A DNA stretch of 64,000 nucleotides from a bacterium (GCA_022828125.1 JAJEJD010000006.1:56344-120343), one strand, 5' to 3'; shown: positions 8,974 to 17,433, counted from the first letter of the stretch. Notes: generated by a model not told the origin, from the sequence alone. Numbers and translations: made by a program.

Positions 8974-9019
8974 GCCGTTCCTGCTCGCCGCCAGACGTTT
9001 CTAAAAAAACACGAAATTC

Positions 9020-9445
9020 ATGTCGCTTCGAGATCTGCCCACCCTGAACGCCTTGTTGAACACGACGAGCGCGATCCTGCTCATGGCGGGGGTGCGCCAA
9101 ATCTACGCCAAGAACGTGGAAGTCCATAAACGCCTGATGGTGAGCGCGTTCGCGGTCTCGACTTTGTTCCTCATCTCCTATCTCGTCTATCACTTCAACG
9201 TGGGTTCGGTCGGCTTCACCGGCGAGGGATGGATCCGCAAGGTGTATTTCTTCATCCTCATCACGCATTCGGCACTGGCCGTCCTCGTGCCGCCCATGGC
9301 GATCATCACCCTCTACCGGGCGTGGCGGGGGGATTTCGAGCGGCACCGCCGCATCGCCCGCTGGACCTACCCCATCTGGCTCTACGTTTCCTGGACGGGC
9401 GTCATGGTCTATCTGCTCCTCTACGTTCTCTACCCGAGGGCATGA
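9020..9445 (+). CDS. DUF420 membrane protein (CtaM-like oxidase maturation factor)
   Basis: The protein has 141 residues and four helices. The DUF420 pattern is visible: an N-terminal LPTLNALLNTTSAILL segment, the HKRLMVSAF stretch, HF at the end of helix two, and HSALAVLVPPMAI. The family is known from Staphylococcus CtaM, which is needed for an active aa3-type terminal oxidase. The position directly after subunit IV agrees. It overlaps the next gene by 4 bases. Confidence 0.85.
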   Translation: MSLRDLPTLNALLNTTSAILLMAGVRQIYAKNVEVHKRLMVSAFAVSTLFLISYLVYHFNVGSVGFTGEGWIRKVYFFILITHSALAVLVPPMAIITLYRAWRGDFERHRRIARWTYPIWLYVSWTGVMVYLLLYVLYPRA

Positions 9446-9810
9446 GAGAACTCCTGCGCGCCCTGCGACGCGGGTGCGCACTGATGTGCCCGAGATGTCC
9501 CGAACCCCTCTTCACGGGGCCCTTCCGCATGCACGAGAGATGTCCGGGCTGCGGCTACCTCATCGAGCGCGAGCAGGGCTATTTCGTCGGCGCCATCTAC
9601 ATCAACTACGCCATCACGGTCATCATCTGCCTGGGCGGTTATCTGCTCACCGAAATCTACTTCGCGCCCGGCCTCGCGACGCATCTCATCATCTGGGGTG
9701 GGCTTTGCATTCTGATTCCGCTATTCTCGTTTCGCTACTCCCGCGCCATCTGGCTGAACGCGGATTACTTTTTCAATCGGAAATTCTCACCCGAAGATGA
9801 TGGGGACTGA
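9442..9810 (+). CDS. DUF983 zinc-ribbon membrane protein
   Basis: The protein has 122 residues and starts at the ATG overlapping the DUF420 stop. The N-terminus has two Cys pairs, CPRCP and CPGCG, forming a likely zinc ribbon. Two transmembrane helices follow (about 45-65 and 70-95). DUF983 proteins recur next to cytochrome oxidase genes. Their role is unproven, and a part in metal delivery or assembly is inference. Stop codon to the next start leaves five bases. Confidence 0.85.
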   Translation: MRELLRALRRGCALMCPRCPEPLFTGPFRMHERCPGCGYLIEREQGYFVGAIYINYAITVIICLGGYLLTEIYFAPGLATHLIIWGGLCILIPLFSFRYSRAIWLNADYFFNRKFSPEDDGD

Positions 9811-9815
9811 TTGAA

Positions 9816-10781
9816 TTGAACTCAGACCTCGGCCCCGCTCTCGCCGTCCAAGGCGTCACCCACCGCTACGGCAGCCGCGTCGCGCTCAAGGACGTGCGCT
9901 TCGAGGTTTCAGAGGGCGAGATATTCGCGCTCCTGGGCCCGAACGGAGGCGGCAAGACGACTCTCTTCCGCATCATCACCACCCTCATGCGCCCCACCTC
10001 GGGCGACGCGCAAGTCTTCGGCCATTCGGTGCGCGATGCGCCCCATGCGGTGCGCAGGAAAATCGGCGTCGTCTTTCAGCAGCCCGGCCTGGACCCCAAG
10101 CTCACCGTGTTCGAGAACATGATCCACCACGGGAGGCTGCACGGGATGCTCGGGGGCACCCTGCGAAACGCAGCCGACGCGCTCCTCGCGCAATTCGGTC
10201 TTATCGACAGGAAAAAGGATTACGTCGAGACACTCTCCGGCGGACTCCAGCGCAGGGTGGAACTCGCCAAGGCGCTGCTGCCCCGGCCCGAGATACTGTT
10301 TCTCGACGAGCCAAGCACCGGCCTCGACCCCGGCGCCAGAATCGATTTCAGAAACGAACTCAAGCGCCTGAGAAGCGAGACGAACACAACGGTCGTGCTC
10401 ACCACGCACTTCATCGAGGAAGCCGACCATGCGGACCGTGTCGGCGTCATCCACGAGGGGGATCTCGTCGCCATCGGCGCGCCCGACGCGCTCAAAAAAG
10501 AAGTGGGCGGCGAGGTGCTCACCATCGAGGCGGGAGACCCCGAATCCCTGCGCGCGAAGCTGGAGGAGATGTTCTCCTGTGAGGTGAAGAGCGTGGACGG
10601 CTCCCTGCGCGCCGAGATGCGCGACGCCCACGCTGCCATACCCAAAATCGCAGAGGCGTTTCCCGGCGAGGTGCGCTCCATCACGCTGGGCAAGCCCACG
10701 CTCGAGGACGTGTTCATCAACAAGACGGGCAAGCGCTTCATCGACGCGGACGAGGACCTCCCCGAGGCGCGGAAATCATGA
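9816..10781 (+). CDS. ABC transporter ATP-binding protein of the oxidase operon
   Basis: This nucleotide-binding protein of 321 residues starts at TTG 9816. The first internal ATG would remove the Walker A region. Walker A is GPNGGGKTT, with Gly where Ser or Ala is usual; the Q-loop is VVFQQPGLD, the signature is LSGGLQRR, and Walker B is ILFLDEP. It has a C-terminal extension of about 80 residues. It belongs to the NatA/CcmA/NosF-like group that pairs with ABC-2 permeases. It overlaps the permease gene by 4 bases. The cargo is unknown; location suggests a link to oxidase maturation. Confidence 0.92.
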   Translation: MNSDLGPALAVQGVTHRYGSRVALKDVRFEVSEGEIFALLGPNGGGKTTLFRIITTLMRPTSGDAQVFGHSVRDAPHAVRRKIGVVFQQPGLDPKLTVFENMIHHGRLHGMLGGTLRNAADALLAQFGLIDRKKDYVETLSGGLQRRVELAKALLPRPEILFLDEPSTGLDPGARIDFRNELKRLRSETNTTVVLTTHFIEEADHADRVGVIHEGDLVAIGAPDALKKEVGGEVLTIEAGDPESLRAKLEEMFSCEVKSVDGSLRAEMRDAHAAIPKIAEAFPGEVRSITLGKPTLEDVFINKTGKRFIDADEDLPEARKS

Positions 10782-11557
10782 CGCCGTATATGCTTTGCAT
10801 GGGAACGATCTGGCAGCGCGAGATCGTGCGCTTCGTGCGCCAGCGCAGCCGCATCATCGGCGCGTTCGGCCAGCCCGTCCTGTTCTGGCTGCTGCTGGGC
10901 AGCGGCTTCGGGCGAAACTTCCGCTACGCGGGAGGCGGCGGAGAGGGTTATCTCGAATACTTCTACCCGGGCATCATCGCCATGGTGGTGCTTTTCACGG
11001 CCATCTTCTCGACATTCGCCGTGGTGGACGACAGAAAGGCCCGCTTCTTACAAGGCGTGCTCGCAGCCCCCGTTCCGCGCTCGGCCATCGTGCTGGGGCA
11101 AGTGATGGGCGGGGCGACGCTCGCGCTGCTGCAAGGCGTCCTCCTCCTCATCGCCACGCCCCTGGCGGGCGTTCCTCTCAATTTGGAGGCCGCCATCGCC
11201 TCGGTGCTGGTGATGGGCCTGATCGGCTTCACGCTCACCGCGCTCGGCCTGCTGCTCGCCTGGCGAATCGAATCCACCCAGGGGTTCCACTCCATCATGA
11301 ATCTCCTGCTCATCCCCCTGTGGCTGCTCTCGGGCGCGGTGTTCCCGGTCGCGGGCGCGCACCCGCTCATCGGCCTCGTCATGCAGGTGAACCCGCTCAC
11401 CTATGGCGTGGCGGCTCTCAGGAGAACGCTCTACTTGAGCGCGCCGGACGCCGTGGCCAACCTGCCGGGGCTGTGGCTTTCGGTGCTCGTCATGATCGCC
11501 TTCGGCGGCGTCTGCTTCTCGCTTGCGGTGAGGACCGCCGAGCGAAGCGAGGGTTGA
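10778..11557 (+). CDS. ABC-2 type transporter permease
   Basis: The protein has 259 residues and six predicted helices. The N-terminal cytosolic part has IWQREIVRFVRQRSR, typical of ABC-2 membrane proteins, and the region before helix five has WLLSGAVFP with MQVNPLTYGV, the ABC-2 signature area. It forms the membrane channel for the preceding ATPase. It is the last gene of the oxidase operon and is followed by a palindrome cluster rather than a classical terminator. Confidence 0.9.
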   Translation: MTPYMLCMGTIWQREIVRFVRQRSRIIGAFGQPVLFWLLLGSGFGRNFRYAGGGGEGYLEYFYPGIIAMVVLFTAIFSTFAVVDDRKARFLQGVLAAPVPRSAIVLGQVMGGATLALLQGVLLLIATPLAGVPLNLEAAIASVLVMGLIGFTLTALGLLLAWRIESTQGFHSIMNLLLIPLWLLSGAVFPVAGAHPLIGLVMQVNPLTYGVAALRRTLYLSAPDAVANLPGLWLSVLVMIAFGGVCFSLAVRTAERSEG

Positions 11558-11646
11558 TTTCCCGCCGAAGAGATTGAGGATGGAGAGGGGGGTTGAAACG
11601 ATGTTCCCCCTGAGGAGAGGTAATCTGTCTGTGGTTCCCGTGTTTT

Positions 11647-11800
11647 GTAGGGCCGCATATATGCGGCCCATGACGGGCGGCGAAAAAGGTCAGGTCGAAA
11701 AAGGACGGGACGCATGTAAGCGTCCCCTACGACAGGATCGGCAATGACGCCGCAATGAGGACACAAACCAAATCGGACAGGTCGCGACCTGTCCCTACGG
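11647..11800. repeat. Cluster of three palindromes each flanked by CTAC
   Basis: In the 350-base gene-free gap after the ABC permease there are three separate palindromic cores. The first is a perfect 20-mer GGGCCGCATATATGCGGCCC at 11650-11669. The second is GGGACGC/GCGTCCC around 11705-11724. The third is a perfect 20-mer GGACAGGTCGCGACCTGTCC at 11775-11794. Cores two and three are followed by CTACG. Core one has GTAG on its left side, so it is the same unit inverted. The shared flank with different cores suggests dispersed palindromic repeat units. No coding frame is supported here. Confidence 0.65.
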
Positions 11801-11909
11801 ACCATCCTCCTCGGTTGGTTTCATTCGCCAATCCAAGAAATCAAGGCATTTCCAACAACTCCGAAGGCGACGCATCATCATCGACGTGGTTCACGCCTGG
11901 CCATCAGAC

Positions 11910-12233
11910 TCAGGGCAGGCGATTCACGTATCTCGCCACGTTCTCGAGCGCCTCTCCCTGAATATGGGGCAGGGCGGGCATCCTGTTCCTGCCCCGCCGG
12001 ATGACCTCTTTGATATAGTTCGGAGGTAACGCGCGGCCGCGCAGGGGGTTTCCCAGTTCACGCCTGCCCTCGCCGCGCTCCCCGTGGCAGGCGGCGCAAG
12101 TCTGACTGTAGATCGCCAAACCATCTCCGCTGGTGAGGAGCGTTTCTTCTTGTTTGGGGTTTTGGTAGATGAGTAGAAAAACGACGAGCGCGCCGCCAAG
12201 GACGAGGAACGCGGAGACGACCCACTTGTCCAA
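11910..12233 (-). CDS. Membrane-anchored class I cytochrome c
   Basis: The protein has 107 residues and starts at TTG 12233. One N-terminal helix (about 5-24) anchors it to the membrane. The heme site CAACH is near residue 47. A distal Met is offered by NRMPALP near residue 84, the usual spacing for a small mono-heme cytochrome. It probably faces the periplasm and could donate electrons to the oxidase encoded upstream on the other strand. The TTG lacks a good Shine-Dalgarno, so the start is less sure. Confidence 0.85.
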   Translation of the reverse strand: MDKWVVSAFLVLGGALVVFLLIYQNPKQEETLLTSGDGLAIYSQTCAACHGERGEGRRELGNPLRGRALPPNYIKEVIRRGRNRMPALPHIQGEALENVARYVNRLP

Positions 12234-12254
12234 GTTCTAAGACGCCCTGTCGCT

Positions 12255-13568
12255 TTATTCGTTCAGGGGAATCGGCCTGTGGAGGAAGGACCTCGCATCG
12301 GCCCCCTCGTAGTCCGAGACCAAGTGGCCGTTTCCCTCGAGCTGGTACTTGTAGGTCACCAGGCCTTCTAGGCCCACAGGGCCGCGCGCGTGAATCTTGT
12401 CCGTAGCGATTCCCACCTCGGCGCCGAAGCCGTAGCGGAAGCCGTCCGCCAGGCGCGTGGAGGCGTTCCACATGACGCTGGCGGCATCGACTCTCGAAAG
12501 AAACGTCCGCGCCGCTCCCTCATCGGAAGTCACGATGGCGTCGGTGTGACGCGAACCGTAGCGGTTGATGTGCTCGACCGCCTCGGCCAGCGACGCCACC
12601 ACCCGGACGGAGAGGATCAAGTCCAGATATTCCGTCTCCCAGTCCTCCTCCGAAGCCGCGCCCGCACTCGCAAGAATCGTCCGCGTGGCGTCGCAGCCCC
12701 GGATGGCGACTCCCTTCTCCTTGAGCGCCTCGGCGGCGGGGGGGAGGAACTCGCCCGCTTTTTTCTCGTGCACCAGGAGCGTCTCTATCGCGTTGCACAC
12801 CGCCGGATATTGCGTCTTGGCGTCGAACGTCAGCCGCACGGCCATCTCGGTGTCGGCCGCCGCATCCACGTAAAGATGGCAGATGCCGTCCGCGTGGCCG
12901 AGCACCGGGATGTTCGAGTGCTCTTTGATGTAGCGGACGAACTCGTTGCTCCCGCGCGGTATGAGCAGGTCGACCGCATCGTCGCGCGATAAGAGCGCCT
13001 GCACGTCCTCGCGCGCCTCGACGAGCTGCAGCGCGTCGGCGGGAACCTCGCCCGTCGATGACGCAGCGTTTCGTAAAAGCTCGGTCATCAGGCGGTTCGT
13101 GTGCGTCGCCTCGCGTCCCCCTTTCAGGATGGCGGCGTTGCCGGATTTCAGACAGAGCGAGGCAATTTGAACCAGCGCGTCGGGGCGGGACTCGAACACG
13201 GCGGCGACCACGCCCAAAGGGCAGGTAACCCGCCTGAGCGTCAACTCCTCATCGAGGAGCGTCGCCATGCGCGCCACGCCCAGCGGGTCGGGCAGGGCGG
13301 CTACCGCGCGCACGCCGTCCGCCATCTGCGCGATTTTACGCTCGCTGAGTTCCAACCGCCTGAGCAAAGGCTCGGACATCTCCCCGCTCGCAACGAGCGG
13401 TTCCGCAGCGGCGGTGTCTTGCGCGTTCGCTGCAAGAATTCGCTCTACGTTCCCTTCAATCGCGTCCGCCATGGCGGCCAGGACGCGATTCCGAACCTCG
13501 TCCTTCAGGGGCGCCAGCGCAAGCGCGGCGCTTCTCGCCGCAAGGCATATGGCGTCGATGTCGCTCAA
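12255..13568 (-). CDS. proA: Gamma-glutamyl phosphate reductase
   Basis: This enzyme reduces gamma-glutamyl phosphate to glutamate semialdehyde with NADPH in proline synthesis. It has 437 residues, slightly above the usual 415-420. The catalytic Cys lies in YPAVCNAIET, and the C-terminal signature is DGFRYGFGAEVGI with HARGPVG. The start is TTG behind AGGGAGA. The partner kinase ProB is not in the window. It lies 21 bases upstream of the cytochrome gene on the same strand. Confidence 0.96.
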   Translation of the reverse strand: MSDIDAICLAARSAALALAPLKDEVRNRVLAAMADAIEGNVERILAANAQDTAAAEPLVASGEMSEPLLRRLELSERKIAQMADGVRAVAALPDPLGVARMATLLDEELTLRRVTCPLGVVAAVFESRPDALVQIASLCLKSGNAAILKGGREATHTNRLMTELLRNAASSTGEVPADALQLVEAREDVQALLSRDDAVDLLIPRGSNEFVRYIKEHSNIPVLGHADGICHLYVDAAADTEMAVRLTFDAKTQYPAVCNAIETLLVHEKKAGEFLPPAAEALKEKGVAIRGCDATRTILASAGAASEEDWETEYLDLILSVRVVASLAEAVEHINRYGSRHTDAIVTSDEGAARTFLSRVDAASVMWNASTRLADGFRYGFGAEVGIATDKIHARGPVGLEGLVTYKYQLEGNGHLVSDYEGADARSFLHRPIPLNE

Positions 13569-13641
13569 TTCGAATCTCCCTCATCAGTTCTTGAAAACCG
13601 GCTGTGGATTATAGGCCGAGGCGCAAAGACCGGCAAACGAA

Positions 13642-14538
13642 TCACCTCTTTATCTCCTTCCACTCCTCGAAACGCCGCTCGACGTAGTCGATGATGACGG
13701 GCGCGACCTCGGGGCCGCCTGCGCGCTCCACCCCCTCGAAGCCGGGGGCGGCGTTCACCTCCAGAACAAGAGGCCCCCTTTTCGTCTCCAGCAAATCCAC
13801 CCCCGCGATTTCGAGGCCGCAGAGCTTCGCGGCGCTGATGGCGAGTTCGGAAACGCGCCTGGTGGGGGAGGCTTTCCGTACCGAACCGCCGCGATGCAGG
13901 TTCGTGCGGAACTCATCCCGCGAGGCGCGCCTCCTCACGGCGGCCGCCACTTCGCCGCCCACGACGATGACGCGCAAATCCCCCTTCCTGGCTTCTTCGA
14001 CGTATTCCTGGACGATGGCGTCGCGCTGTAAGTTCCACATCACCTCGGAGATGGCCTGCGCTTCCTCGGTATCGTGGGCGCGCATGACGCCCTTGCCCTG
14101 CGTGCCGCGCGGGAGTTTCATGACGACGGGCGCGCCGCCCACGCTGCCCAGCGCCGCGCGCAGATAGGCCGGGTCGGGCGCGAAAGCCGTCTTCGGCACC
14201 GGAAGTCCTTCCTGCGCCAGAAGCTGAAGCGTTCGCAGCTTGTCCCGCGCCGTCTCTATCGCGCGCGAGCCGTTGATCACCAGTGCGCCGGACGCTTCCA
14301 GGTGGCGGATGAGGGCCAGGGAATGCTCGGAAATGTTCGCTCCCAGGCGCGGGAGATATACGTCCGCCCCCGGGAACGGCTCCCCCCGGAATTCGAGCGA
14401 TATTTCCCCCTCGCTCAGCTTCAGCAGGAAGCGGTACGGGTCCAGCACGCGCACCCGGTGCTTTCTGCGCCTCGCGCTCTCTGAAATTCTCCGCACGCCG
14501 TGCAAGGTCGTATCGCGACACAGGATTCCGATTCTCAA
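13642..14538 (-). CDS. RimK-like ATP-grasp ligase
   Basis: The protein has 298 residues and starts at TTG 14538 behind AAGGAG. The N-terminal pre-ATP-grasp domain has a YLPRLGANIS segment. The ATP-grasp core shows VMKLPRGTQGKGV (phosphate-binding loop), a QEYVEEA segment near 180, and the metal-binding end VLEVNAAPGFEGVE. It resembles RimK, which adds glutamates to ribosomal protein S6, and related peptide ligases such as LysX or MptN. The substrate is not certain from sequence. It probably shares a transcript with downstream proA; 73 bases separate them. Confidence 0.85.
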   Translation of the reverse strand: MRIGILCRDTTLHGVRRISESARRRKHRVRVLDPYRFLLKLSEGEISLEFRGEPFPGADVYLPRLGANISEHSLALIRHLEASGALVINGSRAIETARDKLRTLQLLAQEGLPVPKTAFAPDPAYLRAALGSVGGAPVVMKLPRGTQGKGVMRAHDTEEAQAISEVMWNLQRDAIVQEYVEEARKGDLRVIVVGGEVAAAVRRRASRDEFRTNLHRGGSVRKASPTRRVSELAISAAKLCGLEIAGVDLLETKRGPLVLEVNAAPGFEGVERAGGPEVAPVIIDYVERRFEEWKEIKR

Positions 14539-14628
14539 ACCTCACTCCTTACGCGAATCATGGACGAGGCGAGATTCTAGCATCCGGGCGACGGCTTCGG
14601 AACGACTCTAAAATGGAAAGTGAGGATT

Positions 14629-14677
14629 CCCCTCCCGGCGGCCCCTTGCCGGATGGCGCGGGCCGCCGAGGGGGAGG
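14629..14677. repeat. Long inverted repeat downstream of the UspA gene
   Basis: CCCCTCCCGGCGGCCC (14629-14644) pairs with GGGCCGCCGAGGGGGAGG (14660-14677) around a 15-base loop. It lies between the UspA stop and the ATP-grasp start, both on the minus strand. It may serve as a transcription end or as an mRNA-stabilising structure. No T-tract follows. Confidence 0.5.
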
Positions 14678-14719
14678 TATGTGGGGCGCGGCCCAGTGGT
14701 TGGGCCACGGCAGGATTTT

Positions 14720-15190
14720 CTATGCGGCTCTCTGGAGAGCCTTTTCGGATTTCAACAGCCCCTGAACCAGCAGCACATGGGCTTTCACCTTCTTCGCGAG
14801 GCGCGGGGCGATGTGTGCCAATCCGATGCGCCGTCTCAGCCATCCGCCCTCGCCGGCGCCGAGGAGAACGAGGTCGGCGTCCAATTTCCCGGCTCTCTCG
14901 ATCACCTCACCCAAGGGGTCGCCGCTCGTGACCGAAACCTCGACTCGCAGGCCCCAGGATTCCAGCTTGCGGCGCAAGGGCTGCAGATATGCTTCGCCCG
15001 AGCGTTTGCGCGCATCGTGAATCTGATCGGCGTACATCGTGTAGCCTTCCAGCTGCCTCGACTGCATGACGTCGTTTTCCACCAATTGCAGATGAACGAC
15101 TTCCGGGTTCATCGAGAGGTGAACCACCTCATGGGCGGCGGCTTCCGCCTCTTCCGAACCGTCCAGTGGTATCAGTATCCGCTCATACAT
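14720..15190 (-). CDS. Universal stress protein (UspA family)
   Basis: The start at ATG 15190 (MYERILIPLDGS) follows GGAGAG and gives 156 residues, the normal single-domain size. The first strand-loop ILIPLDGS and the late VLLGAGEGGW segment fit the UspA fold. The ATP-binding GxxGx9GS pattern is only partly kept: a Leu-Ala-His stretch replaces the final Gly-Ser. ATP binding is therefore uncertain. A 66-residue membrane protein gene lies 37 bases upstream on the same strand and is likely co-transcribed. Confidence 0.88.
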   Translation of the reverse strand: MYERILIPLDGSEEAEAAAHEVVHLSMNPEVVHLQLVENDVMQSRQLEGYTMYADQIHDARKRSGEAYLQPLRRKLESWGLRVEVSVTSGDPLGEVIERAGKLDADLVLLGAGEGGWLRRRIGLAHIAPRLAKKVKAHVLLVQGLLKSEKALQRAA

Positions 15191-15227
15191 CGTTTCTCTC
15201 CGTTTCCCGAATTCCTGAGCCATGTTT

Positions 15228-15428
15228 CTAGGCGGCTTTCCGCAATTCCGATTGTGGGTCAATGGCGTCCAGCAGTTTCGTTTCGACCAGGGCAATCCTG
15301 GCGTCATTCGTCTGTGCTGTTTTCGCCTGAGGCTGATGGATGATGCTGGAGGTCATGAACCACCAAATCGCGGTGAATACGAATAAAACCGGAAGCCCCG
15401 CCATTGCATACATTTTGATAAATTCCAT
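15228..15428 (-). CDS. Small single-helix membrane protein upstream of UspA
   Basis: The ATG at 15428 follows AAAGGAGG at ideal spacing, giving 66 residues. An earlier in-frame ATG at 15449 would place the ribosome site inside the gene. One helix (about residues 9-28, with LPVLFVFTAIWWF) is followed by a soluble tail with DARIALVETKLLDAIDP. No family is recognised. The arrangement suggests it works with the UspA protein, possibly as a membrane tether or sensor; that is inference. Confidence 0.7.
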   Translation of the reverse strand: MEFIKMYAMAGLPVLFVFTAIWWFMTSSIIHQPQAKTAQTNDARIALVETKLLDAIDPQSELRKAA

Positions 15429-15582
15429 CTCGCGCCTCCTTTCCCTCATACTGCGGTACTCAGGAAACTACTTTTACTTAAATACAAGCAAAATCCGTGC
15501 CAAAACATGCAAATTTCACGAACCATCAAACTTACAAGGGGTTATGAAGCGTATATCCGGAAGGAGGGGTCAAAAAAGAGGC

Positions 15583-15607
15583 AATTATTATACGATATAT
15601 AATAATT
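15583..15607. promoter_or_regulatory. AT-rich palindrome in the 15429-15755 divergent gap
   Basis: A perfect 10-bp inverted repeat AATTATTATA/TATAATAATT surrounds CGATA in a 327-base gap between divergently read genes (UspA pair to the left, coiled-coil protein to the right). It is much more AT-rich than its surroundings. It could be an operator or carry overlapping -10 boxes. The rest of the gap shows nothing else. Confidence 0.4.
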
Positions 15608-15755
15608 CTACGATTTATCGTCATATCCTGAAGGTGCCTTTCACCGGAGATGGCGAAGACGACCGGGGCGAAGCGACCAAAGGGTTGCCGCCGCTTCGCG
15701 CTTCTCCTACAATTCAGACGCCGTCATTCACACGAGGGGAAAGGATCGAGAAACC

Positions 15756-16226
15756 ATGGGCGTCCCCAACGACGTCACCATCCTCGAAGTGCTGGGCGTA
15801 TTCCTGACGCCTCTGGCCATCATGTGCGCCGCCTTTGCGCAGTGCTATTTCATTCGGGCCGGATTGATACAGATGCGAGAGGCGTCGGTGGAAAGAAATC
15901 GCCACCTCGATAATCTGGAGGAAATGATCAGGCAACAGGGAGAGGCGTTCAGAGAGGATTCCAAACGCCAGGAAGAAACGCTCCGGCAGCAGGGAGAAGC
16001 GTTCAGACAACAAGGAGAAGCGCTGAGACAACAAGGAGAAGCGCTCCGGCAACAAGGGGAAACGCTTCGACAAGAAGGAGAGGCGTCCAGAGAGGCGCTA
16101 CGGCAGCAGGGAGAGGCGTTCAGACGACAAGGCGAAACGCTCGCGGACATCGGCGCCGGCATTCGCGAGGCGTCCGCCGGCATCAGGCATCTCATCGAAA
16201 AACAAAACCAGGCGCCCCCTCCCTAA
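15756..16226 (+). CDS. Membrane-anchored heptad-repeat coiled-coil protein
   Basis: The protein has 156 residues. A helix (about 8-35, with LGVFLTPLAIMCAAF) is followed from residue 50 to about 135 by a nearly perfect run of seven-residue units of the type LRQQGEA. Variants include FREDSKRQ, LRQEGEAS and FRRQGET. The underlying DNA is a degenerate 21-base tandem repeat at about 15930-16140. A rigid parallel coiled coil reaching away from the membrane is expected. I recognise no family or function. The start ATG has a weak GGAT upstream. Confidence 0.75.
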   Translation: MGVPNDVTILEVLGVFLTPLAIMCAAFAQCYFIRAGLIQMREASVERNRHLDNLEEMIRQQGEAFREDSKRQEETLRQQGEAFRQQGEALRQQGEALRQQGETLRQEGEASREALRQQGEAFRRQGETLADIGAGIREASAGIRHLIEKQNQAPPP

Positions 16227-16332
16227 AACGCCCCGGCTTCGGTCGCGACTTCTCCGAAGATTCCTCGCCGGGCGTTTCGGCGTTCGGCGGGGAATCCGCG
16301 GCGGGAGCCGAATTTCTCGACCGCTCCGACAT

Positions 16333-17001
16333 TCAAATCGAATTATCCCCCTTCAGGCGGTTGAAGAAATACCCCGCGCAAAGGCCCAGGACGACCCAGA
16401 AAGCGGCCGAGGCCATGAGCGCCGTGAGGATGAACCTCTCGAGAAGCGCCCGGGGAACCAGACCGCCGCCCGTATCGGGGTGAGGGGCGCCGATGACGTG
16501 CGGCAAGACGATGAGGACGACGCCCAGCGCTTTGAAGGACACTCCTGGTTTGAAGGCCAGAAGAGCAAGGCCCGCCGCTGTGGCCGCTACCGTGAGAACC
16601 CACCAGAGCTGCCTGTGCGGCAGGGAGGCCGCGTCGACGCCGGGGAGTTCAGGCGGCAATCCGATGGCGGGCGCAAGAGAGAAGACGGCGAATCCCCCCA
16701 CGCCCCAAAGGATTCCCCGCCGCCAGTCCACCTCGCCGCGCAGGGCGAAGCAACCGACGAGCAAGAGCGCGAAGCCGACGCCCGAGACGACGTTCGAGAC
16801 GAGGGTGAGCGCCAGGCGCGAGGAATCCCCTCCCTTGTCTGAGTGGTCCTCATGGGTCTGAGGGATAGGGACGGGTTCTCGCTTCTCGTATTTTTCGGCT
16901 TTGTATATCAGGGGGATGACCTGGGTCGACTGGACCGCGGTGGCGAAAAGCCCCGCTATCACACCCGAGACGACGGCCGCAAAAAAGATTCTCTGAAACA
17001 T
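16333..17001 (-). CDS. cbtA: CbtA family membrane protein (predicted cobalt transporter subunit)
   Basis: The protein has 222 residues and about six helices. It opens with MFQRIFFAAVVSGVIAGL and then a Gln-rich turn (VQSTQVIPLI), typical of CbtA, followed by a His/Asp-containing loop (HEDHSDKGGD) that could bind metal. The family is predicted to move cobalt with the small CbtB partner, often under a cobalamin riboswitch. No CbtB and no riboswitch are visible here, so cobalt as substrate is only a family-level guess. Start ATG behind GAGAGGGA. Confidence 0.8.
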   Translation of the reverse strand: MFQRIFFAAVVSGVIAGLFATAVQSTQVIPLIYKAEKYEKREPVPIPQTHEDHSDKGGDSSRLALTLVSNVVSGVGFALLLVGCFALRGEVDWRRGILWGVGGFAVFSLAPAIGLPPELPGVDAASLPHRQLWWVLTVAATAAGLALLAFKPGVSFKALGVVLIVLPHVIGAPHPDTGGGLVPRALLERFILTALMASAAFWVVLGLCAGYFFNRLKGDNSI

Positions 17002-17049
17002 GCCGGGTGTCCCTCTCGTCCGCAGCCGCGGGGCGCGGTTTGCAGTCTC

Positions 17050-17433
17050 TTACTTCATCTCCATCAGTTCGACGACGACGCCGTCGGGGCCTTCCACGTA
17101 GGCGAACCAGAGCTCATCCGCCTCGCCTTCGGCGACGACGTTTCCGCCGTTCGCGCGGACCTCGGCGACCGCATCGGCGAGTTTGCCCTCCACGCAGAAC
17201 GCATAGTGATCGATGCTGTAGCGCGGCCAGCCGCCCGGTCCTGCCGCCAGTTCCTCGCCGTCTCGCTTCCCGCGGATGATGACGCTCGTCCCGTGCACAT
17301 CGAGATAGACCTGCGGCGCGCCGCCCCTGTCGATGCGGTTGGTCTCGGTCGCTCCGAAAACGTTCACGTAAAAGCCTACCGCCTCGTCCACGTCGGTGTG
17401 AACGCAATGAATGTGATCGTACGTCAGCTTCAT
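17050..17433 (-). CDS. VOC family (glyoxalase/bleomycin resistance fold) protein
   Basis: The protein has 127 residues with two beta-alpha-beta-beta-beta units. Metal-ligand positions of the VOC fold are filled: His in DHIHCV near residue 8, His in IDHYAF near 76, and Glu in VVVELME near 121. Members include glyoxalase I, methylmalonyl-CoA epimerase and ring-cleavage dioxygenases; the exact reaction is not readable. Start ATG behind AGGAGA. A second VOC gene lies 51 bases upstream on the same strand. Confidence 0.88.
   Translation of the reverse strand: MKLTYDHIHCVHTDVDEAVGFYVNVFGATETNRIDRGGAPQVYLDVHGTSVIIRGKRDGEELAAGPGGWPRYSIDHYAFCVEGKLADAVAEVRANGGNVVAEGEADELWFAYVEGPDGVVVELMEMK

Noticed and set aside
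15930..16140. CRISPR or non-coding tandem array
   Set aside because: The 21-base units lie in frame in a protein gene and have no spacers; they encode heptads.
17002..17049. Cobalamin riboswitch upstream of cbtA
   Set aside because: The gap to the adjacent VOC gene is far too short for one and no B12-box is visible.
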